This document shows, piece after piece, positions 1 through 7,853 of a DNA stretch of 64,000 nucleotides. The notes beneath the pieces were generated by a model. It did no database searches and was not told the origin of the DNA. It worked only from the letters and a program-made list of their open reading frames with translations. Positions within the stretch are counted from its first letter, which is position 1. Each line of letters begins with the position of its first letter. The DNA lies in contig JAEEHF010000105.1 of the NCBI GenBank assembly GCA_016280725.1, positions 1 through 64,000 on the forward strand, written 5' to 3'. This stretch comes from Bacillota bacterium (GTDB lineage: Bacteria; Bacillota; Clostridia; TANB77; UBA1234). Position numbers and translations under genes: made by a program.

Positions 1-187
1 CATCGATTTTGACACAAATTTAAAACATTTGAATGAAAATCGCGCCTTGCTGTGTCGCCACGATTGCTCGCATCCTCAACGTACCATCGTACGCCTCCGG
101 TGCTCGCAATCTATGCTCCTTGCAATGCATCGATTTTGACGAAAATTTAAAAAACAAATGTATGAAAATCGCGCCTTGCTGTGTCGC
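1..187. repeat. Directly repeated intergenic element (two copies, first cut by window edge)
   Basis: A unit of about 58-60 bp (beginning CATCGATTTTGAC and ending GCCTTGCTGTGTCGC) occurs at 1-58 and again at 128-187. The GC-rich spacer between them has inverted pieces (CGTAC/GTACG; GATTGC/GCAATC) and can fold. Both copies are open in the frame of the downstream pyrophosphatase, which creates a spurious N-terminal extension. It looks like a dispersed, MITE- or REP-like intergenic repeat; no transposase is present. I cannot name the family. Confidence 0.6.
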
Positions 188-215
188 TAAATATATATAC
201 GAAAGGAAGAATAAA

Positions 216-713
216 ATGATTTATCCAAATAATGAAGATGTTGTAAATGCAGTAATTGAAATTCCATTTAGATCAAGAAACAAATATGAGATAGATAAAG
301 CCTCAGGAAGAATGAGATTAGATAGAGTACTATATTCTGCCATGGGGTATCCTGCAGAGTATGGTTATGTGGAAAATACTCTTTCACCAGATGGAGATGC
401 TCTTGATATTCTAGTTTTAGCAACTGAATCAACATATCCAGGATGCGTTGTTCCTGCAAGAGTAATCGGTTATCTAACAATGATAGATAAGGGACTTTTA
501 GACTATAAGTTAATCGCTGTTACTCATTGTGACCCTAGATATGATGGAGTAAACAAACTAGACGATGTTGCAGATTTTACCTTAAAAGAAATAAAGAACT
601 TCTTTGAAAATTATAAAAAACTAGAAGGATTTGAGGTTAAAGTCGAGGACTATCACGGAAAAATAGAGGCACTACAAATTTTAAAAGAGTGCCAAGATGC
701 ATATAATAAATAA
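216..713 (+). CDS. ppa: Inorganic pyrophosphatase, family I (soluble)
   Basis: Cytosolic Mg-dependent enzyme that hydrolyses pyrophosphate to two phosphates and so pulls biosynthetic reactions forward. The 165-residue protein is the usual length for bacterial family I enzymes. The signature DGDALDILVL lies at residues 59-68, giving the metal-binding Asp59, Asp61 and Asp64; a further conserved Asp sits at about residue 91 (MIDKG), and the substrate-binding NKYEIDK stretch is near residue 22. The ATG at 216 is chosen because GAAAGGAAG precedes it at good spacing; the frame stays open upstream only through the repeat at 1-187. It is followed by its own hairpin terminator, so it is probably monocistronic. 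Confidence 0.95.
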   Translation: MIYPNNEDVVNAVIEIPFRSRNKYEIDKASGRMRLDRVLYSAMGYPAEYGYVENTLSPDGDALDILVLATESTYPGCVVPARVIGYLTMIDKGLLDYKLIAVTHCDPRYDGVNKLDDVADFTLKEIKNFFENYKKLEGFEVKVEDYHGKIEALQILKECQDAYNK

Positions 714-732
714 TATGCAAAAAACAAATGAT

Positions 733-764
733 AAAACTCTTGGATTATTCCAAGAGTTTTTATC
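733..764 (+). terminator. Rho-independent terminator after ppa
   Basis: An 11-bp stem (AAAACTCTTGG / CCAAGAGTTTT) with a 6-nt loop, followed by T-rich sequence. Confidence 0.85.
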
Positions 765-822
765 GTTTACTTTTATAATTTAATTTTTTATGCTAAAATT
801 ATTCTGAAGAGGTGTGTATTTT

Positions 823-1719
823 ATGACTATGGTATACAGTTTGCTAACATTTATAATGTGGGGAATAGCAGACTTATTTTACAAAAAAGGAAACACTAAG
901 GAAGAAAAATATAACGATATCAAAACAGGTATTTTAGTTGGAGTTGTAATGGGAGTACATGCAATTCTTTATATGGCAATTAATCAAGTTAGTTTTGATA
1001 TTATGGAAGTTGTAAAATACTTACCGGTTTCTTTATGTTATATTTTATCAATGGTAATAGGATATAAGGGACTTAAATATATAGAACTTTCTATTGCTAG
1101 TCCTGTTCAAAATACAAGTGGAGTTATAACTTCAATATTGCTTTTGATATTTTTTAAAGAAGTTCTTCCATGGCCTGCATATGTTGCTTTTGTATTAATA
1201 TTCTGTGCTATTTTCTATATATGCATGCTCGAAAGAAAAGAAAACAAAGAAGAAAGAAAATTTGATGTTTCATTAAAAAATAAGAACGTTAAGATTTTGG
1301 CAATTACTTTACCAATTTTGTATTGCATATTTGATGGCTTGGGAACATTTTTAGATAGTATTTATTTAGACAAGTTTGAAATAATTAGCGAAGACTCAGC
1401 TTTGATAGCATATGAGTTTTCTTTTCTAATATTTGCTTTAATTGCTATGATTTTTTTGAATCATAAAAAAGAAAAACTTATTATTAGTAACAATAAAGAA
1501 AAACTTGAAGCAGCCATATTTGAAACGGCAGGACAATTCTTTTATGTGTTTGCAATGTCAGGTAATTCTACAATAAGTGCATCAATTGTTGGTTCGTATT
1601 GTATATTATCTTTGATTCTTTCAAGAATATTCTTAAAAGAAAAACTTAGTATAAAAAAATACATTGCAATTGCAATGGCAATAGTAGGTCTTATTATTTT
1701 ATTAGTGCTTGATGTTTAA
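823..1719 (+). CDS. EamA/DMT-family transporter
   Basis: Integral membrane protein of 298 residues with about ten hydrophobic segments in two repeats of five, the layout of the drug/metabolite transporter superfamily (EamA). Such proteins export or import small metabolites; the substrate cannot be told from sequence. N-terminal LLTFIMWGIADLFYKKGN and the second-half motif with SIVGSYCILSLILSRIFLKEKL are typical of EamA halves. An in-frame GTG at 814 is one base from the GAAGAGG ribosome-binding site, so the ATG at 823 (10-base spacing) is preferred. Genes 1750-5126 follow in the same direction with short gaps and may be co-transcribed. Confidence 0.85.
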   Translation: MTMVYSLLTFIMWGIADLFYKKGNTKEEKYNDIKTGILVGVVMGVHAILYMAINQVSFDIMEVVKYLPVSLCYILSMVIGYKGLKYIELSIASPVQNTSGVITSILLLIFFKEVLPWPAYVAFVLIFCAIFYICMLERKENKEERKFDVSLKNKNVKILAITLPILYCIFDGLGTFLDSIYLDKFEIISEDSALIAYEFSFLIFALIAMIFLNHKKEKLIISNNKEKLEAAIFETAGQFFYVFAMSGNSTISASIVGSYCILSLILSRIFLKEKLSIKKYIAIAMAIVGLIILLVLDV

Positions 1720-1749
1720 TTAAATTATTAAATAAGGAAAAATTAACCT

Positions 1750-2397
1750 ATGAAAAATTATTATGAAATTCTTGAAGTAAATGAAAAAGCGTCTCTAGAA
1801 GTTATTGAGAGAGTTTATAAAACTCTTGCTAAGAAGTATCATCCTGATGTTAATCCTGATAATCCAAAGGCTGCAGAAGAAAAGTTTAAAGAGATTTCGG
1901 AAGCATATGAGGTCCTTTCTGATGAAACAAAAAGAAGACAATATGATTCTAAACTTAATGCACAAAGACAGGCTCAGCAAGTAAGTTCTATGAGGGCAAG
2001 TTCATCATCTATGCAGTCACCATATAGGGCTTCAACTACTTCATCTTCGCCATATTCTAGGCCGTCTCCATATGGAGCACGAACGACGACATCAAGTTCT
2101 AGCTCACAGTATAGTGATTTGGAAAGAACTAGGAAAATGCAAGAGCAAATGGCTCAAAAAGCATATAATGATGCATACATAAGAGCAATGAAAGATATGG
2201 GATACAATGTTGTATATGAAAAACCTCTTAAAGAAAGATTGAAATCTTATTGGTTGATTACAAAGGTAATATTTACTCTGATTATTGTATGCGTAATTTT
2301 ATGGCACATTCCTTTTGTTCATGATTGGATTATGGACTGGTATGAAGGAAGCGGGCCTTTTAAAGCATTTTTTGATGAATTCTTAAGTAGAATTTAA
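1750..2397 (+). CDS. J-domain membrane-anchored protein (DnaJ-like co-chaperone)
   Basis: The first ~70 residues are a J domain with the invariant HPD tripeptide at residues 31-33 ([18 protein letters not shown]), the part that stimulates DnaK ATPase. There is no Gly/Phe region, zinc-finger or substrate-binding C-terminal domain, so this is not full DnaJ. The middle (about 75-125) is a Ser/Thr/Pro/Tyr-rich low-complexity linker, followed by a short helix and one transmembrane segment near residues 170-190. This suggests a J-protein that recruits DnaK to the membrane; its client is unknown. It lies 24 bases before mgtE and may be co-transcribed with it. Confidence 0.85.
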   Translation: MKNYYEILEVNEKASLEVIERVYKTLAKKYHPDVNPDNPKAAEEKFKEISEAYEVLSDETKRRQYDSKLNAQRQAQQVSSMRASSSSMQSPYRASTTSSSPYSRPSPYGARTTTSSSSSQYSDLERTRKMQEQMAQKAYNDAYIRAMKDMGYNVVYEKPLKERLKSYWLITKVIFTLIIVCVILWHIPFVHDWIMDWYEGSGPFKAFFDEFLSRI

Positions 2398-2421
2398 TAT
2401 ATAACTAAAGGAGGGGATATA

Positions 2422-3774
2422 TTGGAAGAAAAAGTTGATGCAATTAAGCAATATTTTCAAAATAAAGATTATTCTCAGTTAAAAGAATATTTAAGAGATA
2501 TTAATAGTGTAGATATATCCTCTATGTTTGATGAACTAAAAGATGAAGAAATAATTGTCATGTATAGGCTTCTTGAAAAAGAGAAGGCAGCAGAAGTTTT
2601 TACAGAGCTGGATTCTGATATTCAAGAAAAGCTAATAAGTGTTCTTACAGATAAAGAATTAAAAGATGTTATAAATGAATTATATATCGACGATACAGTA
2701 GATATTATAGAAGAAATGCCATCTAACGTTGTAAAAAGGATCTTAAAGCATATTACTCCTGAAGATAGGCAAATAATCAATAAACTGCTTCAGTATCCAG
2801 AAGATTCCGCTGGATCAATGATGACAACTGAGTTTATAGACTTAAAAGAAAATATGACAGTTGAAGAAGCACTTGCAAAGATTAAAAAAATTGGAGTAGA
2901 TTCCGAGACTGTTTATACGTGTTACGTCTTAAGTACAACAAGAAGGATTATGGGAGTTATTACTCTTGAAAAATTATTACTTGCGGACCTAAATACTAAG
3001 ATTTCTGAAATAATGGACCAAAGTATTATAAAGATAAATACATTGGAAGACCAAGAAAACGTTGCAAAAATGTTTGATAAGTATGATGAGTATGCGCTTC
3101 CGGTTGTAGATAAAGAAGATAGATTAGTTGGAATAATTACGGTAGATGATGCCTTAGATATCCTAAAGGAAGAACAAGAAGAAGACTTCGAGAAAATGGC
3201 TGCTATTATGCCTTCATCAGATGATCCTTATCTAAAGAAATCCGTATTTGAGCATGTTAAGAGCAGAATCGGATGGTTACTTATACTTATGTTATCAGCT
3301 ACATTAACGGGTACTATACTTTCAAAATACGAAGATGCTTTTGCTACAGTAGGGCTACTTGTTTCTTTTATTCCGATGGTTATGGGTACGGCTGGTAATA
3401 GTGGTCAACAGACATCTACGATTATTATTCGTGCTATGGCAACGGAAGAGGTTTCCTTAAGTGATTGGTTAAAAGTGCTTTGGAAGGAAATAAGGGTTGG
3501 CACATTAGTTGGACTTGCTCTATTAATTGTTAATATGATAAGAATATACATTCAGTACCAAGATTTTGAGCTTTCACTTGTTCTAGGTATAACATTAATA
3601 TTAACTGTAATAGTGTCGAAGGCGATTGGTTGTATGCTACCAATGCTAGTTAAAAAATTGAAAAAAGACCCAGCTGTTGTTGCTGCACCATTGCTAACGA
3701 CGGTTATTGACCTTTGCGCCATTGTTATTTATTTCCAAGTGGCAACAAGTATAATAGCTGAATTAAAACATTAA
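2422..3774 (+). CDS. mgtE: Magnesium channel/transporter MgtE, copy 1
   Basis: A 450-residue Mg2+ channel with the standard order: cytosolic superhelical N domain (about 1-125), CBS pair (about 135-255), then five transmembrane helices. TTG start follows AGGAGGGG. The pore-region motif reads PMVMGTAGNSGQQTST, whereas the usual family form has GGN and a DxGG preface (as in copy 2, PMIMDTGGNCGSQAAT); this copy lacks the Asp and the first Gly. The conserved TM5 Asp is kept (TTVIDLCAIVIYF). No Mg-sensing leader is possible because only 24 bases separate it from the gene before. Adjacent to a second mgtE. Confidence 0.93.
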   Translation: MEEKVDAIKQYFQNKDYSQLKEYLRDINSVDISSMFDELKDEEIIVMYRLLEKEKAAEVFTELDSDIQEKLISVLTDKELKDVINELYIDDTVDIIEEMPSNVVKRILKHITPEDRQIINKLLQYPEDSAGSMMTTEFIDLKENMTVEEALAKIKKIGVDSETVYTCYVLSTTRRIMGVITLEKLLLADLNTKISEIMDQSIIKINTLEDQENVAKMFDKYDEYALPVVDKEDRLVGIITVDDALDILKEEQEEDFEKMAAIMPSSDDPYLKKSVFEHVKSRIGWLLILMLSATLTGTILSKYEDAFATVGLLVSFIPMVMGTAGNSGQQTSTIIIRAMATEEVSLSDWLKVLWKEIRVGTLVGLALLIVNMIRIYIQYQDFELSLVLGITLILTVIVSKAIGCMLPMLVKKLKKDPAVVAAPLLTTVIDLCAIVIYFQVATSIIAELKH

Positions 3775-3794
3775 AAAATAAGGAGGTGGACTAT

Positions 3795-5126
3795 TTGCAA
3801 GATACTATTAAAGAATTGATTTCATATAAAATGTTTAAAGAACTTAGAAGATATTTAAGTTTTAAGGCGCCTGAAGATATTGCGACTGCTTTAAATGGTC
3901 TTTCGCATGAAGATATGATTCTTGCCTATAGATTACTTCCTAAAGAAATGGCTTCGGAGGTATTTGTTAATCTTGATTCGGATTTTCAAGAAAAATTAAT
4001 TAATCTTTTCTCAGATAAAGAGTTAAAAGAGGTAGTTAATGAACTATTTGATGATGAAGCGGTTGAAATTATTGAAGAAATGCCTTCAGACGTTGTTGAA
4101 AGAATCTTAAATCAAGTAGACAAAGAGCAAAGAACATCAATTAATAAATTGCTTCAGTATCCAGATGACTCTGCTGGCTCGATGATGACTACAGAGTATA
4201 TGGATTTTACAGAAGATATGACTGTAGCTGATGCATTAGCACATATACGTGAAGTTGGTGAAGATAGAGAAGACATTTATAAAGGTTATGTTATTTCTAA
4301 GGATAAGAAGTTATCAGGTATCGTTGATGCTAAAGAATTAGTACTTGCTAATGGTGATACACCAATAGTAAATGTTATGACTGATAGTACAGTCACTATT
4401 CGAACCCTAGATGATCAAGAAGAAGTTGGTAAACTTTTTGGAAAATATAACGAAACTTCACTTCCTGTTGTTGATAAAGATAATCATTTGGTCGGGATTA
4501 TTACACTCGACGATGCTATCGATGTTATTAAAGAAGAGGCAGAAGAAGACTTCGAAATCATGGCCGCCGTTACTCCTAATGAAGAAACATATATGAAAAC
4601 TCCAGTTTACAAGCATGCTTGGCATAGAATTATATGGCTTTTGATTCTTATGATTTCTTCTACTATAAGTGGAGCTATTATTAATCACTTCCAGGCAGCT
4701 TTTGCAGCAAATCTAATATTAGTAGCGTTTATTCCAATGATAATGGATACAGGTGGTAATTGTGGTTCTCAAGCGGCGACTCTTATTATCCGTGGACTTG
4801 CTTTAGATGAGATAAAAACAAAAGATATTTTAAAGGTTATTTGGAAAGAACTAAGAGTTTCATTTGTGATTGGAATTATACTTGCGATATGTAATGGTAT
4901 ACGTATTTATATTCAATATAGCGATATAAAGCTTTCGATTATTGTTGGTGCGACACTTATTATTACGGCAATGATGGCAAAATTACTTGGAGGAATCTTA
5001 CCAATTATTGCTAAAAAATTGAAGCTTGATCCGGCTATTATGGCTTCTCCGCTGATTACTACAATAGTTGACTCGGCCTCTGTTTGGGTATTTTTCAGCA
5101 TTGCGGTTGCAATTATGAACCAATAA
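3795..5126 (+). CDS. mgtE: Magnesium channel/transporter MgtE, copy 2
   Basis: A 443-residue paralogue of the gene before it, with N domain, CBS pair and five-helix pore domain. The pore motif PMIMDTGGNCGSQAAT is canonical and the TM5 Asp is present (TTIVDSASVWVFF). The start is set at TTG 3795, 5 bases after a perfect AGGAGGTGG; an in-frame GTG at 3786 lies inside that ribosome-binding site and is rejected. The tandem arrangement with one canonical and one variant pore suggests subunits of a hetero-dimer or a divergent duplicate, since MgtE works as a homodimer in known cases; this is inference. Confidence 0.93.
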   Translation: MQDTIKELISYKMFKELRRYLSFKAPEDIATALNGLSHEDMILAYRLLPKEMASEVFVNLDSDFQEKLINLFSDKELKEVVNELFDDEAVEIIEEMPSDVVERILNQVDKEQRTSINKLLQYPDDSAGSMMTTEYMDFTEDMTVADALAHIREVGEDREDIYKGYVISKDKKLSGIVDAKELVLANGDTPIVNVMTDSTVTIRTLDDQEEVGKLFGKYNETSLPVVDKDNHLVGIITLDDAIDVIKEEAEEDFEIMAAVTPNEETYMKTPVYKHAWHRIIWLLILMISSTISGAIINHFQAAFAANLILVAFIPMIMDTGGNCGSQAATLIIRGLALDEIKTKDILKVIWKELRVSFVIGIILAICNGIRIYIQYSDIKLSIIVGATLIITAMMAKLLGGILPIIAKKLKLDPAIMASPLITTIVDSASVWVFFSIAVAIMNQ

Positions 5127-5129
5127 ATC

Positions 5130-5158
5130 TTGATATTGACACAAAATCGTGTTAAAAT
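5130..5158 (+). promoter_or_regulatory. Sigma-A promoter for the 5212 gene
   Basis: TTGATA at 5130-5135, exactly 17 bases, TAAAAT at 5153-5158. It starts only 4 bases after the mgtE stop, so the next gene is a separate transcription unit. Confidence 0.7.
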
Positions 5159-5211
5159 GACTTTGCTTACGATAGTATTTTTTGGCCAGGAGTGATAAAG
5201 GAGGAGTTATT

Positions 5212-5481
5212 ATGAAGACTTTTCTGATTCGGAATGGTGACAACTATTTGATTGAGATTTCTGATCTTGATAAGCTTAAGGTTGTTGTTCGTGACAATGG
5301 AATTACTGACTTCTTTGATGGTGCTATCTATACTTGGTATCTTCTTGCTTATGAGAAGGATGGACGGTTCCACATTGTTGCTGAGGCACATGAATCCCAG
5401 ATTCTTGAGGATCTTCGCATTGCAATCCTTACTGCTTACCGCAATGGCGAATCCGAGGTTTCGTTTGATTTGAAGAGCTAA
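5212..5481 (+). CDS. Hypothetical 89-residue protein in an atypical-codon unit
   Basis: Not recognised. A small soluble, mildly acidic protein with no membrane segment, beginning MKTFLIRNGDNYLIEI; predicted alternating strands and a C-terminal helix (ESQILEDLRIAILTAYRNG). ATG 5212 follows AAAGGAGGAG. Codon use is unlike the neighbours: CTT, GTT, AAG, GAC and two CGG arginine codons (in LIRNGD and DGRFH). If CGG at codon 7 caused a +1 slip as proposed for native genes, a stop would follow after six codons. It has its own promoter and terminator, like the units at 12612, 13082, 21143, 27376, 35197 and 54098. Possibly acquired DNA. Confidence 0.75.
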   Translation: MKTFLIRNGDNYLIEISDLDKLKVVVRDNGITDFFDGAIYTWYLLAYEKDGRFHIVAEAHESQILEDLRIAILTAYRNGESEVSFDLKS

Positions 5482-5494
5482 AATTTGTTAAGTG

Positions 5495-5523
5495 CTAGGT
5501 CCATTTTTGGGCCTAGTTTTTTT
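5495..5523 (+). terminator. Rho-independent terminator
   Basis: Stem CTAGGTCC / GGGCCTAG with a loop of T residues and a run of seven T; ends the atypical unit. Confidence 0.85.
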
Positions 5524-5580
5524 GCATTATATTTGATATTGTGATATAGTAAATGATGAATATAAAAGTAGGGGTGTATT

Positions 5581-5961
5581 ATGGAAAAATATGTTTTAGT
5601 AACAACGATGTGTAGAGATAAAAAAGTTGCCGAATCAATTTGCGACACTTTGCTTAGTAAAAATTTAGTTGCAGGGTGTCAGGTTTCAAAGGTTGATTCA
5701 AAATATTGGTGGAATGGAAATTTAGAGCTTGCACATGAATATAAACTTGAGTTTAGAAGCGTGTATAGATTTTATGACTTGATTGAAGATGCAATTAAAG
5801 AATTACATGAATATGAAATACCTGAAATCTCATGTGTTGAACTTATTGATGCTAACAGTGAATTTATAGATTGGGTTAATCAATATACCCTAGAAGGTTA
5901 TACTGATGAAGAAGAAGAAACCGAAACTGAAGAGGATGATGGAGATTTCGGGCTACTATAA
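5581..5961 (+). CDS. cutA: Divalent-cation tolerance protein CutA
   Basis: The 126-residue protein matches the trimeric CutA1 family over residues 1-103: VLVTTMCRDKKVAESICDTL at the start, AGCQVSKVDSKYWWNG in the middle (the conserved W-W-G stretch), and the ExPEI motif YEIPEISCVEL. The last ~20 residues are a very acidic tail (EEEETETEEDDGD) not needed for the fold. CutA is linked to copper and other divalent-metal tolerance, though the mechanism is unsettled. The tandem MgtE channels lie just upstream, but an intervening atypical gene with its own promoter separates them. The Nudix gene follows after 31 bases. Confidence 0.9.
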   Translation: MEKYVLVTTMCRDKKVAESICDTLLSKNLVAGCQVSKVDSKYWWNGNLELAHEYKLEFRSVYRFYDLIEDAIKELHEYEIPEISCVELIDANSEFIDWVNQYTLEGYTDEEEETETEEDDGDFGLL

Positions 5962-5992
5962 TTATTTGAGTAATAATGAATAAGAGGTTGTT

Positions 5993-6427
5993 ATGGTTAC
6001 AAAAAAAGGTGGATGTTTCTTAATTGATAGAAGCACAAATAAAATTGCTATTGTACATAGGATTGTACAAAATGATTATTCGTTTCCAAAAGGTCATATA
6101 GAAAAAGGTGAGGACGTTAAAGAGTGTGCAATCAGGGAAACAATAGAAGAGACAGGAAATGATGTTAAGCTTATTTTAGAAGAACCCATTTGTATCAATA
6201 AATATACAACATCAAGTGGCGAAGATGTTGAGGTATATATGTATCTTGCAGAAAGTTTAGGCGAGTATAAGGGGATAATTGCTGAAAAAGATAGAGAACT
6301 TTGTGAATGGGTTAATTTAGAAGATGTTGACAGCTTACTTTCTTATGATGACCTAAAGGGAATGTGGGAGAGCGTTAAAGAAATAATAATAGAATTATTA
6401 AATACAAAAAAAGATCAATCTAAATGA
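5993..6427 (+). CDS. Nudix hydrolase
   Basis: A 144-residue cytosolic hydrolase of nucleoside-diphosphate-linked substrates. The Nudix box (G-x5-E-x7-RE-x2-EE-x-G) is complete at about residues 34-57: GHIEKGEDVKECAIRETIEE continuing to TGND, including the Mg-binding REtiEE. The start MVTKKGGCFLIDRSTNKIAIVH is typical of the diadenosine-polyphosphate/8-oxo-dGTP type subgroup, but the substrate cannot be assigned. RBS AAGAGG precedes ATG 5993. It ends at a bidirectional terminator shared with the converging gene. Confidence 0.92.
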   Translation: MVTKKGGCFLIDRSTNKIAIVHRIVQNDYSFPKGHIEKGEDVKECAIRETIEETGNDVKLILEEPICINKYTTSSGEDVEVYMYLAESLGEYKGIIAEKDRELCEWVNLEDVDSLLSYDDLKGMWESVKEIIIELLNTKKDQSK

Positions 6428-6439
6428 TTGATCTTTTTT
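6406..6439. terminator. Bidirectional terminator between Nudix gene and converging zinc-ribbon gene
   Basis: Stem AAAGATCAATC / GATTGATCTTT with A-run on the left and T-run on the right, so it works on both strands; it overlaps the end of the Nudix gene. Confidence 0.85.
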
Positions 6440-6455
6440 ATTTCAGAATAAAACA

Positions 6456-7577
6456 CTATAGTTCAGGTTTTTCTCCTTTTAGTCCCTGCTCAATGGCAAA
6501 CATATATATCGAAATATTTTTGGTGTCATATGTCGTTGTACCATATGGTATCAATCTGCCTCCATTAGTACTCATTTTAAGAGTAAGATTTTTGGTATCC
6601 CATTGTAATAGGTCATAACCTTTTCCATTAGTAATTATATATTCTACAATATCTCTGTTATCTTGAGGCATTCTAACTTTATTAACAGAACCACCATAAG
6701 TATCATGATCAATTTGCCAAGCAACGGATGCTAGCGTAGCATAATAGTATAATATTTCGTCATATGTATTTTTGTCAGATAGTTCCTTTATACCATTATC
6801 ACCAAGCATATGAAGTGAGAATACATGCCTAAAAGTTTCAACAGGATAGTCAATAATAGATAGACTTAGCCAGTCACAAACATTTTTAAATGAACCAGTG
6901 TTTGTAATCATATAATTATCTGGAACGCCAGATGTATAAACAACTTCATAGTTATTATCAACAAGTGAAATGTCTACCCAGTCATATTTTTGAGTTTTGA
7001 CGTTCGAAGGAATTGCTGTAGCTATATTTTCACTTTTTAAAGTAGCTTTTGGAGCAGCTGTAGTACGAGATGACGAAGTGGTACTTAGACTATTTAGTTC
7101 CTTGGATATTGACTTTTCAATCTCATCTACAAAAAAATTGCTCCCACTATTTACTAAACCTATCCCTGCTAATATCAAGCAATTTATTATCAAACTTATA
7201 ACTGTTCCTACAATTCCTGTAATTAGACCGGCAGTCCTTATTCCAGAACGGGTTTTATCGATGCAAGCAAGTACAATTGCTACAATACCCATAAGTAATG
7301 CCCATATACCCTCGCAAAGGCTTATTATTGAAAGAATACCTAAAACTAAAGAAGCAATGCTTAGTGGACTTGTAGGTTTCTTTTGTGAATTATTAATATT
7401 GTTATTTGGTGCATTATTTTGAGTATTTGGTTGTGAATAATTAGTTGAAAAACTTTGATTATTTGTATTATTGTTTGGAGCAAATGTGCTTTGAACATTT
7501 GTCTCAGCTTTGGCGCCACAGTTAATACAAAATGCACTTCCTTCAGGAATGTTACTTCCACAATATTTGCATATCAT
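6456..7577 (-). CDS. Zinc-ribbon, DUF4190-like membrane protein with extracytoplasmic domain
   Basis: A 373-residue protein. Residues 2-22 form a zinc ribbon (CKYCGSNIPEGSAFCINCGA), then an Asn/Gln-rich low-complexity linker, then two to three membrane segments (LVLGILSIISLCEGIWALLMG...; TAGLITGIVGTVISLIINCL) of the kind found in DUF4190 proteins, then about 220 residues predicted outside, containing paired Tyr/Trp and a region with no family I can name. The ATG at 7577 follows a GGGGG-type Shine-Dalgarno; an upstream extension is hydrophobic but has no ribosome-binding site. Function unknown. Confidence 0.75.
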   Translation of the reverse strand: MICKYCGSNIPEGSAFCINCGAKAETNVQSTFAPNNNTNNQSFSTNYSQPNTQNNAPNNNINNSQKKPTSPLSIASLVLGILSIISLCEGIWALLMGIVAIVLACIDKTRSGIRTAGLITGIVGTVISLIINCLILAGIGLVNSGSNFFVDEIEKSISKELNSLSTTSSSRTTAAPKATLKSENIATAIPSNVKTQKYDWVDISLVDNNYEVVYTSGVPDNYMITNTGSFKNVCDWLSLSIIDYPVETFRHVFSLHMLGDNGIKELSDKNTYDEILYYYATLASVAWQIDHDTYGGSVNKVRMPQDNRDIVEYIITNGKGYDLLQWDTKNLTLKMSTNGGRLIPYGTTTYDTKNISIYMFAIEQGLKGEKPEL

Positions 7578-7726
7578 TACTAATACCCCCAAGTTTATAT
7601 AAATTATATACAAAAGATTATACATCAAAAAATCGACGATAATTATTCTTTAAAAATGATTTAATAATTATTTAATAATCAAAAATATTATTTTTTTATT
7701 ACAAAGGTGAAACATTATATTATTTC

Positions 7727-7755
7727 TTGTATTAACAGTATCAAATTGGTAAACT
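7727..7755 (+). promoter_or_regulatory. Candidate promoter of the SLH surface-protein gene
   Basis: TTGTAT, 17 bases, TAAACT, giving a ~90-base leader before the AAAGGAGG site. The rest of the 275-base gap 7578-7853 is AT-rich and I see nothing else in it. Confidence 0.4.
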
Positions 7756-7853
7756 AAAATAGTATAAGTGTATCTTTTTGAAATAACAATAAGCGCATTT
7801 TTTTACTTAAGTTGAGATTGTTTTTTCATACATAAAAGGAGGATGTTTTAATA

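Noticed and set aside
33..215. Extended N-terminus of the pyrophosphatase starting at 33
   Set aside because: The extension is translated repeat DNA with no ribosome-binding site; family proteins begin near residue MIYPN, and ATG 216 has GAAAGGAAG upstream.
2398..2421. Mg-sensing riboswitch (M-box) before mgtE
   Set aside because: Only 24 bases separate the genes and the leader of the upstream genes shows no M-box features.
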